Assembly: GCF_000819565.1 (NCBI RefSeq)
Contig: NZ_CP004393.1
Span: forward strand, 2,728,001-2,792,000
Length of the DNA: 64,000 nt
Direction of reading: 5' to 3'
Origin: Celeribacter indicus
GTDB lineage: Bacteria; Pseudomonadota; Alphaproteobacteria; Rhodobacterales; Rhodobacteraceae
Shown: piece by piece, positions 18,228-26,976 of the stretch
Layout: each line of letters begins with the position of its first letter
Numbering within the stretch: the stretch's first letter is position 1
Made by a program: the position numbers and the translations under genes
The notes under the pieces: generated by a model
The model's input: only the letters and a program-made list of their open reading frames with translations
Database searches by the model: none
Told to the model about the DNA's origin: nothing

Positions 18228-20213
18228 TCAAAGCTCCATGCCGTCGTCGGGATTGAGGGAGACCTGCCGCGCGACACCGCGCATCTGCTGCATGATGCGG
18301 CGATTGCGAATGGCACCGTCCTCCTCATCCTCGGGTGGGTCGAATTCAAACTCGTTCTCAATGGGGGACTGCCTGTCGACCGGCCGAGGCTGCGCCAGCT
18401 CCGGCTGAAGACGGCGCTCTGACGCAGTCGGGTCCTCATCCTCCGATCCCGTCTCGGATACTGGCTCCAACTCGTCGTTCTGCGTTGGGACTGCCAGACT
18501 GCTCCAGTCATCCTTCCCCGAAGCGCCCACATTCCCCAAATCGGGTGGCGGCAAGACCCGCTCGGTGAACCGCGCATCTTTGTAATACCGTGCTTTTGTC
18601 GCCCGGATCGGCGGTGTGCCGGCCACCATGACGATCTCATCGGACGGCGGCAGTTGCATGATTTCTCCGGGGGTGAGCAACGCCCGCGCGGTCTCCGATC
18701 GGGACACCATGAGATGGCTGAGCCACGGCGCCAGACGGTGCCCGGCATAGTTCTTCATCGCCTTCATCTCGGTAGCGGTGCCGAGAGCGTCGGATACCCG
18801 CTTCGCCGTGCGCTCATCATTGGTCGCGAAGCTCACCCGGACGTGGCAATTGTCGAGGATCGAGTTGTTTGGGCCGTAGGCCTTTTCGATCTGGTTCAGC
18901 GACTGGGCGATGAGGAAGCTCTTCAGCCCGTAGCCCGCCATGAAGGCCAGCGCGCTCTCGAAGAAATCCAACCGGCCAAGCGCCGGGAACTCATCGAGCA
19001 TCAGAAGCAGCCGATGACGGTCATCCTTACCCTGTAGGTCTTCGGTCAGGCGTCGGCCGATTTGGTTGAGGATCAGCCGGATGAGCGGCTTGGTGCGATT
19101 GATGTCAGAGGGCGGCACCACGAGATACAGCGTGACGGGGCGCACTCCCCCGACAATGTCACCGATCCGCCAGTCGCAGCGGCGCGTGACCTGCGCGACC
19201 ACGGGGTCGCGATAGAGGCCAAGGAAAGACATCGCCGTCGAAAGCACACCGGAGCGTTCATTCTCGGACTTGTTGAGCAACTCGCGGGCGGCGCTGGCGA
19301 CCACGGGATGCGGCCCCGCCTCGCCCAGGTGCGGCGTCCGCATCATCGCGCGGAGTGTGGCCTCCACGGGGCGCCGCGGGTCGGACAGGAAGTTGGCGAC
19401 ACCGGCCAGCGTCTTGTCCTTCTCGGCATAGAGCACATGCAGGATCGCACCGACGAGCAAGCTGTGGCTGGTCTTCTCCCAGTGGTTTCGCCTCTCCAGG
19501 CTCCCCTCGGGGTCGACGAGGATGTCGGCGATGTTCTGGACATCGCGAACCTCCCACTCCCCACGGCGCACTTCCAGCAAGGGGTTGTAGGCCGAGGAGT
19601 TCGGATTGGTCGGATCGAAGAGGAGGACCCGACCGTGCCGGGCGCGGAACCCTGCGGTCAGTTGCCAGTTCTCGCCCTTGATGTCATGAACGATGGCCGA
19701 GCCGGGCCAGGTGAGAAGCGAGGGTACGACAAGCCCTACCCCCTTGCCGGATCGCGTCGGCGCGAAGCAGAGTACATGCTCCGGCCCATCGTGGCGCAGG
19801 TATTCCCGCTCATAGCGGCCGAGGACCACTCCATCCGGGTCCAGCAATCCAGCCGCCTTCACCTCGCCCTTCTCGGCCCATCGGGCTGATCCATAGGTCG
19901 CAACGTTGCGGGCCTCGCGGGCACGCCAGACCGACATGGCGATGGCCACACCGATGGCGATGAAGCCCCCAGAGGCGGCGATGATCCCGCCTGTCGCGAA
20001 AATCGGCGGCGCGTAGGCCTCGTAGAAATACCACCACCAGAAGATGGCGGGAGGATAGTAGACGGGCGTCCCGAACAGCTCGAACCAGGGCGGTCCCAGC
20101 TGTGCCTGATAGCCGAGGCTCGCGGCCACGTATTGCGTCGCGCCCCAGGTGGTGGCCAGAATGATGAGGAAGACGATAGAGATTTGCCCCCAGAGGATCT
20201 TGGTCGCGGACAT
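18228..20213 (-). CDS. traG: TraG, type IV coupling protein (VirD4 family)
   Basis: 661 residues. Two or three N-terminal transmembrane segments lie at residues about 10-32 and 72-97. Walker A is PTRSGKGVG (about 152) and Walker B is LLLMLDEFPALG (about 405). The tail after residue 560 is acidic and variable. TraG/VirD4 proteins dock the relaxase-DNA complex at the secretion channel and energise DNA transfer. It lies between the relaxase gene and the RHH gene. In Tn4371-like elements traG normally adjoins trbB; here 14 kb of cargo separates them. Confidence 0.95.
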   Translation of the reverse strand: MSATKILWGQISIVFLIILATTWGATQYVAASLGYQAQLGPPWFELFGTPVYYPPAIFWWWYFYEAYAPPIFATGGIIAASGGFIAIGVAIAMSVWRAREARNVATYGSARWAEKGEVKAAGLLDPDGVVLGRYEREYLRHDGPEHVLCFAPTRSGKGVGLVVPSLLTWPGSAIVHDIKGENWQLTAGFRARHGRVLLFDPTNPNSSAYNPLLEVRRGEWEVRDVQNIADILVDPEGSLERRNHWEKTSHSLLVGAILHVLYAEKDKTLAGVANFLSDPRRPVEATLRAMMRTPHLGEAGPHPVVASAARELLNKSENERSGVLSTAMSFLGLYRDPVVAQVTRRCDWRIGDIVGGVRPVTLYLVVPPSDINRTKPLIRLILNQIGRRLTEDLQGKDDRHRLLLMLDEFPALGRLDFFESALAFMAGYGLKSFLIAQSLNQIEKAYGPNNSILDNCHVRVSFATNDERTAKRVSDALGTATEMKAMKNYAGHRLAPWLSHLMVSRSETARALLTPGEIMQLPPSDEIVMVAGTPPIRATKARYYKDARFTERVLPPPDLGNVGASGKDDWSSLAVPTQNDELEPVSETGSEDEDPTASERRLQPELAQPRPVDRQSPIENEFEFDPPEDEEDGAIRNRRIMQQMRGVARQVSLNPDDGMEL

Positions 20214-20240
20214 GACTGTCGCTCCTTTCCGGTGTGTTGA

Positions 20241-21995
20241 TCAAAGGCCAAGACCGCGCTTGCGGCCAAAGTCCCAGTCCACTCCGCTGTCCCCGCGCGC
20301 GACGCCGGTGACATCCCGGCCGAGGTGCTTTTCGAGAGACGGAGACCAGGGCACCAACTGGAAGCCGAGCGCGCCGTCAGCTCCAAAGCCCTCGATCATG
20401 GCAAAACGGCCCGAAGCCAGCACGAGACGCTGGCGATAGATGCCGCTGACGTAGTCACCCGCCCCCGCCTTGCCGAACGGCAACCCGGTTTCCGCTGCGA
20501 GCTGCGTGCCAACCGCCTGCAGCTCCCGGTCGCGCAAGGTTCCGAGCAGGCGCCGGGCAAAGACCACCCTGCCGTCCCGCCGCTCTCCTAGCCCTTCCGT
20601 GACCAGGTGCTCGGCCCGGGCTTCCAGGGCCTCCCGGACCTCGGCACCGAAGCCCTGGTCCGACAAGGCGAGCGGGTCGCGCGCGATTGCCTGCCGGTCG
20701 AGCCAGGTCGCCCCGGACGCGGTCACCTGCGCAGCGAGATCCAGGTCGGACCGAGCCGCTAGCGCGACACGACGCTGGCCGCGCACATCGTCATAGGTGC
20801 GGAGCTCCACGATCGAGCCCGGGGCACTGTCGCCGGCGGCGTCGAGATGGGGCAGACGGATATGGTGGCTCCGGCCATCGACACCATCGACGACGGCATA
20901 GGCTGTCCCCTTCAGCTCGTCATCGAGACCCCGCTGGACCAGACGACCGATGACGGGAACATCGAGGCTCTCCGCGGCAAGGACGTAACTCGAGGACCCG
21001 CGCTCGATCCCCCGGTCCGTCAGCGCCCGATGCATCCGCTTGATGATGTCGCCACGTTCCCCCATCTCGCGCAGGACCGCCTCGGCATCGTCCCTGATGT
21101 GCCATTGCGACTGTCCGATCTGGTCGGCGACGCCGAGCACTTCCAGCTTTCGCAACCGCCCGACCTTCAGCGCGTGAAACACATCCGGCTGCCGATCCGC
21201 ATCCGGCGCCATATCGAGGATGCGCGAACGCCCGGCATCCCGGAGCAATTGACGATCGAGCTGCGTCCAGCGCTCGGCCCCGATCTGTCGCTCAAGCGAC
21301 CGGCGGATGTCGAGATCACTGCGTGGGCCCAGTTCCTGGGTGATGAGATCGCGTGCCCTGTCGCGCATCCCCTCCTTGATGTAGTCCCGCGAGATCACGA
21401 GATCCTCGCCGTCGTCGCGCGCACCCCGAACGATCAGATGGACATGCGGATGGGCGGTGTTCCAGTGATCGACGCCGACCCAATCAAGAGACGTGCCGAG
21501 ATCCTGCTCCATTCGCCCGACGAGATCGCGGGTGAAGGATTGCAGATCAGACATGTCCGGCGCGTCGTCGGGCGAGACGATGAAGCGGAAATGATGACGG
21601 TCATCGCGACACCGCCCGGCGAAGGCCCGGCCATCGGCATCCTCCGTTCCCGGCCCGAAGAGCCTGGCCTTCTCCCCATCCCGGGTCACGCCATCCCGGC
21701 GCAGGTAATCGAGGTGGGCTCCGAGAGGCGCGGACGTCCCGCTGTGCCGCACCACACGCGCCTTGATCACCGCGCCGCGCGTGCGAGCGGTGATGAGGCG
21801 GTTGGCCTGAATGCTGGCGCGCTGACCACGCCCGAAGCGGGACCGATTGCTCGGGGTGACGCGCCCGGCCCGCGACACACCACCCCCGGCCTTTTTCGCC
21901 GCAGCCAGGGCCTGTGCGACAAAGGGCCGGCCCTGCTGCACCCGTGTCGAGCGGATACGCCCCGGACGGATGCGGAACTCGCGATCATCGGGCAT
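20241..21995 (-). CDS. Relaxase (VirD2-like, DUF3363 type)
   Basis: 584 residues from ATG 21995 (MPDDREFRIRPG). A likely catalytic tyrosine lies in HLDYLRRDG (Y97) and the metal-binding HPHVHL motif at 182-187, followed by IVRG. This is the arrangement of VirD2/MOBP-type relaxases with a long C-terminal DUF3363 region. The enzyme nicks oriT, stays on the 5' end and is pumped with the strand. The five-codon longer start lies inside one of the upstream palindromes. Three palindromes lie in the 230-base gap upstream and a fourth overlaps the leader, so autoregulation or oriT placement there is likely. Confidence 0.93.
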   Translation of the reverse strand: MPDDREFRIRPGRIRSTRVQQGRPFVAQALAAAKKAGGGVSRAGRVTPSNRSRFGRGQRASIQANRLITARTRGAVIKARVVRHSGTSAPLGAHLDYLRRDGVTRDGEKARLFGPGTEDADGRAFAGRCRDDRHHFRFIVSPDDAPDMSDLQSFTRDLVGRMEQDLGTSLDWVGVDHWNTAHPHVHLIVRGARDDGEDLVISRDYIKEGMRDRARDLITQELGPRSDLDIRRSLERQIGAERWTQLDRQLLRDAGRSRILDMAPDADRQPDVFHALKVGRLRKLEVLGVADQIGQSQWHIRDDAEAVLREMGERGDIIKRMHRALTDRGIERGSSSYVLAAESLDVPVIGRLVQRGLDDELKGTAYAVVDGVDGRSHHIRLPHLDAAGDSAPGSIVELRTYDDVRGQRRVALAARSDLDLAAQVTASGATWLDRQAIARDPLALSDQGFGAEVREALEARAEHLVTEGLGERRDGRVVFARRLLGTLRDRELQAVGTQLAAETGLPFGKAGAGDYVSGIYRQRLVLASGRFAMIEGFGADGALGFQLVPWSPSLEKHLGRDVTGVARGDSGVDWDFGRKRGLGL

Positions 21996-22005
21996 GGGAG
22001 GTCCC

Positions 22006-22136
22006 CACACAGTGCGAAACAGCGATCATTTTCACAAACTTAGGCACATCTCGCACGGTGCGAACACGCGCCACACGGTGCGGATCGCAGCAAAAACATG
22101 AACAAAAACAACCGCCCAACCACCGCGCACCGTGCG
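22006..22136. repeat. Four CRCAC-N-GTGCG palindromes upstream of the relaxase (operator or oriT candidate)
   Basis: Copies: CACAC-A-GTGCG (22006-22016), CGCAC-G-GTGCG (22052-22062), CACAC-G-GTGCG (22072-22082) and CGCAC-C-GTGCG (22126-22136). Two are perfect 5-bp inverted repeats around one central base and two have a single arm mismatch. Centre spacings are 46, 20 and 54. The first is 11 bases before the relaxase ATG, the others lie in the non-coding gap before the transglycosylase gene. The intervening sequence is A-rich (about 22085-22115). Binding by the RHH protein or relaxosome is inferred. Confidence 0.65.
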
Positions 22137-22238
22137 CCCTTTTATCCTGCCATCCTTCGGTCGTGGTGCCTGCCGCCACCGCCCGTCCCCTCAGAAGCAC
22201 GCCCGAGTACGACGGAATGCGAAGTGTCGTCGCGCAGG

Positions 22239-23000
22239 TCATGGCCGGGCCTCACCAGTTTCTCGCCTGACGAAGAGGCCCTCAGGCTGCGGGGCCAGGC
22301 CCGGCTGTGGCACCGCCGGGACGGGTGAAGGAGCGCGGCCGACCGTCCGGTGAGGCGACACAGAACCGAACACAGACGCGCCGTCGTCGCGGCTGATGAA
22401 GATCGCCGCCTCACGCCAATCGAGCGGCCGGGCTACAGTAATAACGGTGCCCGATGGCCGCTCGCCAAGCAGCGCGGGCGCAAGCGCAGCGACATAGGCG
22501 CGCGTCTCGGCCGGCAACGGACGATCCGCCAGTCGGTAGTCTTCGTAGCGGGCGGGACCGGCATTATATGCCGCCAGCATCGCCGCGACATTGCCATAGC
22601 GGTCCCACATCTCGCGCAGATAGGCCGTCCCCGCGAGGATGTTGTCATGCGGCTCGAAAGGGTCTTGGCCAAGACCATGACGGATGCGCAGCCCGGCCCA
22701 GGTGTCGGGCATGACCTGCATCAGCCCCATCGCGCCAGCAGAAGAAACCGCGCGAAGATCGCCCGCGCTCTCTACCCGCATCACGGCCATGATCCATGTC
22801 GTCGGAATGCCGAAGCGCTGCGATGCCTCGGTGACTTGGGCGGCGTAGGGATGCGCGGCGATTGCGTGTTCGGGCACACCGGTTTGCGCCAAGAGCGGCT
22901 GCGTGGCGGTGACCGGGATGAGGAGGCCGGAAAGAAGAAGGAGTATGCGGCGGCAGATGCCACCTCTCCCCGAGGCGGGACGGGTGCAGGACATTGTCAT
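22239..23000 (-). CDS. Conjugation-associated lytic transglycosylase (SLT family)
   Basis: 253 residues from ATG 23000, which overlaps the upstream stop (ATGA). A signal segment spans residues about 16-40 (ILLLLSGLLIPV). The SLT domain carries catalytic E77 (VMRVESAG), GAMGLMQVMPDTW and AAYNAGP. It cleaves peptidoglycan so that the mating pore can cross the wall, the VirB1/TrbN role. The Pro-rich C-terminus is variable. It forms a translationally coupled row with DUF736, TraF, DUF2840 and the partition genes. Confidence 0.92.
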   Translation of the reverse strand: MTMSCTRPASGRGGICRRILLLLSGLLIPVTATQPLLAQTGVPEHAIAAHPYAAQVTEASQRFGIPTTWIMAVMRVESAGDLRAVSSAGAMGLMQVMPDTWAGLRIRHGLGQDPFEPHDNILAGTAYLREMWDRYGNVAAMLAAYNAGPARYEDYRLADRPLPAETRAYVAALAPALLGERPSGTVITVARPLDWREAAIFISRDDGASVFGSVSPHRTVGRAPSPVPAVPQPGLAPQPEGLFVRRETGEARP

Positions 23001-23338
23001 TGTCCGTCCCGCTCGTCGCGCGTCTTCGGGCGGGTCCAGTGCAACCCCCACGCCCTGCCCGCCTCATCCGACTGGAACAGGCGGGCGCGGATCGGATGCC
23101 GGAAAACCGGATCATCGAGCAGGACCGAGACGAATGCCCCTGCGGTTTCGCCGGTGTGTTTCCAGCCCGCGCCAACCTCCGGGCCCTCCTCGTCACCGAG
23201 ATGGATGCGATAGGCGGGAGCTTTCTCTGAATCGACATTGTCTGTGGGAACGAAGGTCAGTTCCAGGTCGAGAGAGAGCGTACGCAGTTGTCCGGCATAG
23301 CCAGACGAGGTGCGGGTGAATTGGCCGATCTGTGGCAT
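22997..23338 (-). CDS. DUF736 family protein (copy 1)
   Basis: 113 residues from ATG 23338 with GGAG before it (MPQIGQFTRTSSGYAG). The family is small, beta-rich and found almost only on alphaproteobacterial plasmids and conjugative elements; function is unknown, with single-strand DNA binding often proposed. A second, only distantly similar member is encoded at 28670-28993. It is coupled to the transglycosylase gene by an ATGA overlap. Confidence 0.88.
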   Translation of the reverse strand: MPQIGQFTRTSSGYAGQLRTLSLDLELTFVPTDNVDSEKAPAYRIHLGDEEGPEVGAGWKHTGETAGAFVSVLLDDPVFRHPIRARLFQSDEAGRAWGLHWTRPKTRDERDGQ

Positions 23339-23405
23339 TGGAGGCTCCTTCCTCATGCGGTAAATGGGAGGCAGGCCGCTCGCACGTCCCGCCATGAGCG
23401 CGCCG

Positions 23406-23948
23406 TCACCGATCCGGCGCGCGCCAGACGAGGCGGCCATCGCCACCCTCGTCGGTGAACAGTGGACTGGCCCGGCCGATCACTGCCGAGGTGGGGAACG
23501 GACCGAAGTAGCGGCCATCGAAGCTGTCAGAGACCGCCGGGTTCATCAGAAAGACCTCGCCCTCCGCGATGGTGCGGCAGCCCTGCCAGACGGGAAGATC
23601 ACGGCCCTGGCTGTCGCGCTCTCGCGCCTCCCCCAGGTGTCTGCCATCGACGGTGATCGCAGCACCGTCACGGCAGACCCGTTGTCCCGGCAGCCCGATG
23701 ACGTGTTTCAGGATCGGCACATCGCGACCGACATAGCCGCGCGCAACCATGAAACCTGCAAAGGGTTCGGGCGGCATGACCACGACCAGATCTGGCACCG
23801 CGAGCCGGTCCACCGGCGCGATGGTGTAGAAACCAATCGGCACGCTGGCCGAGGCGTTCCAGACCAGCCGTGGCGCAGTCGGAATGCTGCCGGCGATGAC
23901 GGCGGCAAGCGCCGCAACCGTCACCATGATGTAGCGGGCACGGGTCAT
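23406..23948 (-). CDS. traF: TraF, S26 family conjugative signal peptidase
   Basis: 180 residues from ATG 23948 inside the DUF2840 stop. A single N-terminal membrane segment spans about 6-24. The catalytic Ser (S35 in ASASVPIGFY) and Lys (K81 in PILKHVIGLPG) match the S26C/TraF signature. TraF processes and, in IncP systems, cyclises the TrbC prepilin. It lies about 20 kb from trbC, in the DNA-processing half of the element, as usual for Tn4371-like orders. Confidence 0.92.
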   Translation of the reverse strand: MTRARYIMVTVAALAAVIAGSIPTAPRLVWNASASVPIGFYTIAPVDRLAVPDLVVVMPPEPFAGFMVARGYVGRDVPILKHVIGLPGQRVCRDGAAITVDGRHLGEARERDSQGRDLPVWQGCRTIAEGEVFLMNPAVSDSFDGRYFGPFPTSAVIGRASPLFTDEGGDGRLVWRAPDR

Positions 23949-24466
23949 TTTCCGATCTCCCGGCGCCGGAGCCATGCGGCATGGCGTTCCGCCGCATAGG
24001 GTCGCGGCGCTTCGCCCGCCTTCATCCAGTGGGCGACATGGCGCCAGTGATCGGGATCGACGTCGGCCGGATCGATGCCGAGACCCTCGATGGCATCGAC
24101 ATGGCGGAGGACCTTCTCGACCTTGGGCCAGCCTTCGATCTTCAACAAAATCTCGCCACCGGGGCGTACGAAGGGCAGCGTCTGACAGGCGCTACCAGGC
24201 GCGATCGCGCGCAGAATGTCGATGCGCGAAACAACGGTTCCGTAGTCATTCGCCGCCCAGCGGACGAAGCCAAACACGGCGCCGGGACGGAAGAAGACGA
24301 TGCGGCGGCTGCGGTCGAGGATCTGCGTTCCGGCCTCCTGGCCGAACCTGATCCAGAACTCGATCCGCTTCTCCACCCAGGTCAGTTCCACGCGCGTCAG
24401 CGCGCCGCGGGAATGGGCGTCGAAAGGTCCGTCTCCCGTCACGTCAGGGATCACAAAGCCGGTCAT
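23945..24466 (-). CDS. DUF2840 family protein
   Basis: 173 residues matching the DUF2840 pattern: an ELTWVEKRIEFWIRFG core, FGFVRWAANDYGT and the C-terminal HWMKAGEAPRPYAAERHAAW region. Members are found next to traF and parA in conjugative elements; function is unknown. It overlaps both neighbours by ATGA. The C-terminal HWMKAGEAP pattern recurs as WIKAGEAPSAHGRAAA in the next small protein, an unexplained shared motif. Confidence 0.88.
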   Translation of the reverse strand: MTGFVIPDVTGDGPFDAHSRGALTRVELTWVEKRIEFWIRFGQEAGTQILDRSRRIVFFRPGAVFGFVRWAANDYGTVVSRIDILRAIAPGSACQTLPFVRPGGEILLKIEGWPKVEKVLRHVDAIEGLGIDPADVDPDHWRHVAHWMKAGEAPRPYAAERHAAWLRRREIGK

Positions 24467-24717
24467 TGAGGTTCTCCTTCGGGTTCCGGGTATTCGCGCC
24501 CGAGCAACTCGCGCAGCATGTCAGCGACAGTGACGCCGCGGCTGAAAGCTGCGACCTTGATGCGACCGCGCAGGTCCGGGGTGATGTCGATGGTGAGCCG
24601 GGCCGTATAGATCGCCGCCGCGCGACCGTGTGCGGATGGCGCCTCGCCAGCCTTGATCCAGGTCTCGGCATCGACTGGCCGCGCGGCGAAACCACGCTTG
24701 TCATTGCGCCCGGTCAT
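24463..24717 (-). CDS. Small ParB-like / ribbon-helix-helix partition partner
   Basis: 84 residues, overlapping parA and DUF2840 by ATGA on each side. Residues about 38-75 (ARLTIDITPDLRGRIKVAAF, then RGVTVADMLRELL) form a ribbon-helix-helix fold. A small DNA-binding protein directly after a ParA gene is the usual centromere-binding partner. Residues 18-33 carry the WIKAGEAP motif also found at the DUF2840 C-terminus. The centromere site is not identified. Confidence 0.75.
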   Translation of the reverse strand: MTGRNDKRGFAARPVDAETWIKAGEAPSAHGRAAAIYTARLTIDITPDLRGRIKVAAFSRGVTVADMLRELLGREYPEPEGEPQ

Positions 24718-25367
24718 ACCGCCACCTTCCCAAGACCGAGGCGCCCGATCTCAGACGTCAGCGCCGCGATCTCTCGGGCAGCAGGCGATTGACGGTCGAT
24801 GTCACTGGCGAGGCGACCGGTTTGCGCCGCATCTGCAAAGACGACGCGCTGACCAATCGTGCTGGCAAGCACAGGAGGATTGTGATCCGCCAGCGCCTCG
24901 GCGGTGTCCCGGGCGATGACGGTGCGCGCGCCGCAGCGGTTGAGCAGGAAGCGGGCGACAAGTTCCGGCCGATACATGCGGGCCTCCGCAAGGAGGGACA
25001 ACATCTCGGCAGAGGCCCAGCCATCGAATGGCGAGGGCTGTACCGGGATCAGCACCAGATCGGCGGTGAGCAGCGCTGAGCGCATGAGCCCGGCAACACG
25101 CGGTGGGCCATCGATAACGACATGATCGACTGTGCGGGCAAGTTCGGGGACTTCGCGGTGCAGGGTGTCACGGGCCAGGCCAAGGGTGCCGAAGAGCCGC
25201 GGCAGACCTTCGCGGGCGCGTTGCTGCGACCAGTCCAGGGCGGAGCCTTGCGGGTCGGCATCGATCAGGGTGACGCGCTTGCCCTGTATCGCCAATTCAC
25301 CAGCAATATGGAGCGCCAGCGTCGTCTTGCCGACGCCACCCTTCTGATTGAGCAGAGCGACGATCAT
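24714..25367 (-). CDS. parA: ParA partition ATPase
   Basis: 217 residues beginning MIVALLNQKGGVGKTT, the deviant Walker A of ParA/Soj ATPases, followed by LIDADPQGSALDW and VVIDGPP (Walker B region). It is the short, no-HTH type (ParA type Ib/III), so it probably does not bind an operator by itself. It starts inside the repA stop (ATGA) and works with the adjacent small RHH protein in segregation. Confidence 0.95.
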   Translation of the reverse strand: MIVALLNQKGGVGKTTLALHIAGELAIQGKRVTLIDADPQGSALDWSQQRAREGLPRLFGTLGLARDTLHREVPELARTVDHVVIDGPPRVAGLMRSALLTADLVLIPVQPSPFDGWASAEMLSLLAEARMYRPELVARFLLNRCGARTVIARDTAEALADHNPPVLASTIGQRVVFADAAQTGRLASDIDRQSPAAREIAALTSEIGRLGLGKVAV

Positions 25368-26539
25368 TCGCCACCTCCCGGCAATTCGAGAGGAAGGCGG
25401 GGCGTATCTGGATGATCGGAGGCTGCTGCGACGCCCTTATCGGAAGCCGTTCCCGGCACCGATGGGGCGACGGCTGCCTTCGTCTTGCCGGCCTGGCTCA
25501 GGCTTTTTGCGGTGGCACGGATGAGGTTTTCCACATCACGCGCGCGCTCTTCAAAGTTAGACTCTTTGTTAGACTCTAAGTTAAGGGGGCGATTTCCGCT
25601 TTTGCTTCCGTGCGTTACCCCCTGTTTGGGTTCCTGATAGCACGAGCCTTTGGTTCCCGATAGCACGATAGCCCGGGTTCCCGATAGCACGAGCCCATTC
25701 ACAGGTTTTCCACAGCCCGGAGTAGGCTCGAAAGCCAGCAGCTTGCGTCCACCAACCTCAGTCTCGAGAAAGAGCGTGTAGCCCGGCAGCGGCTGCCGCC
25801 GGATGATGTCGCGAAGCTCGAAGGCGAAGCGCTTGAAGGGGGACAGCGCCCCGGACTTCTGGTGAAGATGATGGAAGTCGAAACGCCAGCCATCGCGCTG
25901 TCGGCCACCATGCTTGCGCACCAGGCGATACAGCCAGCGGTCAAGCCCGCCGGTCAGGTCGAAATACGCCCGGTCGATGGTGAGGACGAGCGCATTGTCG
26001 AGCACGGCCTGGTAGAACCAGTCGGGCACGATCAACTCGATGCCGTCCGGGCGCCCCTCCCTGTCGCTGCGCTCCTGCCATTCGTTGATCCAGGAGAAGC
26101 GATGGCGGCGTCCTTCCGCAGGCTGCCGGATCGAGGTGGAGATCGTCGTCGACTGCAGACGATCCAGCGCCGCCTTCAGGCGCTGGTAATCCCGCGCACT
26201 GGTTCCGCGACCAACATAGGTGAGGATCTCATATGGGGTGGCGGCCATCAGCCGGGAGGTGCGCAGCCCCGCGTCACGCGCCTCGACGATCTGGCTCGCC
26301 GCCCAGATCAGGATGTCGGCATCCCAGATTGTGGCCATACCGTGATCGGGAACGGCCTCGACCCGAATGCTGACGCTGCCAGCGGCAAAGTCGATCGGCG
26401 CAACACGCTTAGACTTGGCGAGGGAAAAGAAGGGATAGGCCATGAGGTCCTGCGCATCTCTGGGGGCGAAGTCACCGGGCAACGCGCGGAACAGATCGAG
26501 CTGTCCACGCTCGGAACGGGGTCTGCGTCCATCGGTCAT
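25364..26539 (-). CDS. repA: RepA, replication initiator protein
   Basis: 391 residues. Residues about 30-270 match the plasmid replication initiator RepA (RPA) family: LMAYPFFSLAKSKRVAPIDF, ADILIWAASQIVEA, TPYEILTYVGRG and the winged-helix part LTGGLDRWLYRLVRKHGG. The remaining C-terminal 120 residues are low-complexity and encode three LSGT/CYQE-like repeats because the DNA carries direct repeats (see oriV entry). An initiator suggests that the element replicates as a plasmid or has a plasmid-like phase. It is coupled to parA by an overlap and follows the HTH gene by 18 bases. Confidence 0.93.
   Translation of the reverse strand: MTDGRRPRSERGQLDLFRALPGDFAPRDAQDLMAYPFFSLAKSKRVAPIDFAAGSVSIRVEAVPDHGMATIWDADILIWAASQIVEARDAGLRTSRLMAATPYEILTYVGRGTSARDYQRLKAALDRLQSTTISTSIRQPAEGRRHRFSWINEWQERSDREGRPDGIELIVPDWFYQAVLDNALVLTIDRAYFDLTGGLDRWLYRLVRKHGGRQRDGWRFDFHHLHQKSGALSPFKRFAFELRDIIRRQPLPGYTLFLETEVGGRKLLAFEPTPGCGKPVNGLVLSGTRAIVLSGTKGSCYQEPKQGVTHGSKSGNRPLNLESNKESNFEERARDVENLIRATAKSLSQAGKTKAAVAPSVPGTASDKGVAAASDHPDTPRLPLELPGGGE
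25527..25714. other. Candidate vegetative origin inside repA: iterons, A+T-rich stretch, two DnaA boxes
   Basis: Three 17-bp direct repeats GGTTCCYGATAGCACGA lie at 25629-25645, 25652-25668 and 25677-25693 (23- and 25-bp steps; copies 2 and 3 identical, copy 1 with one change). Next to them, 25549-25586 is unusually A+T-rich, with TTAGACTCT repeated. TTTTCCACA, which fits the DnaA-box consensus TTWTNCACA, occurs at 25527-25535 and 25706-25714, on either side. The order box, A+T-rich, iterons, box is that of an iteron origin. It overlaps the coding sequence for the variable RepA C-terminus. Confidence 0.65.
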
Positions 26540-26557
26540 GAAGGTGTCGCCCCCAGG

Positions 26558-26839
26558 TCAGCGCACGAAGCGGCCGGGCTGCGGGAGGTTCGGGAGCGTG
26601 TGGCGTTTCGCTGGCAGCACCTGCCCGCGCGGGTCGGAAGTCGAGGTGACAGCGCCGCGTCCGACCCAAGCCTGCAGGTCCTCGATCGCATAGACCACGC
26701 GTCCGCCCAGCTTGTGGTAGGCGGGACCGGTGCCGTAGGTCCGGTGCTTCTCCAGCGTCCGAGCCGACAGGCTCAGGAACTGGGCGGCTTCCTTGGTGCG
26801 CAGATAGCGCGGGGGAAGTTCGGTTGAGATAGCGGACAT
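26558..26839 (-). CDS. Helix-turn-helix protein (AlpA/excisionase-like)
   Basis: 93 residues. Residues about 9-60 (PRYLRTKEAAQFLSLSARTL, then YHKLGGRVVYAIEDLQAWV) are an HTH_17/MerR-like DNA-binding domain used by excisionase and AlpA-type regulators. In Tn4371-like elements a comparable gene beside repA is proposed as recombination directionality factor. It is upstream of repA on the same strand and probably controls it or excision. The basic C-terminal tail is of unknown use. Confidence 0.82.
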   Translation of the reverse strand: MSAISTELPPRYLRTKEAAQFLSLSARTLEKHRTYGTGPAYHKLGGRVVYAIEDLQAWVGRGAVTSTSDPRGQVLPAKRHTLPNLPQPGRFVR

Positions 26840-26976
26840 CGGGAGTCTCCCTACTGTGTGTGACCAGTGCCGCGAAACAGCGGCTGATGACGGTCACGAT
26901 GGCGAAGCGCGTCCGGTCAGATGCAGTGGGAAGGTAGCAGGGGTAAATCCGCACACCGCGGCGCGGGATCGCCGAC

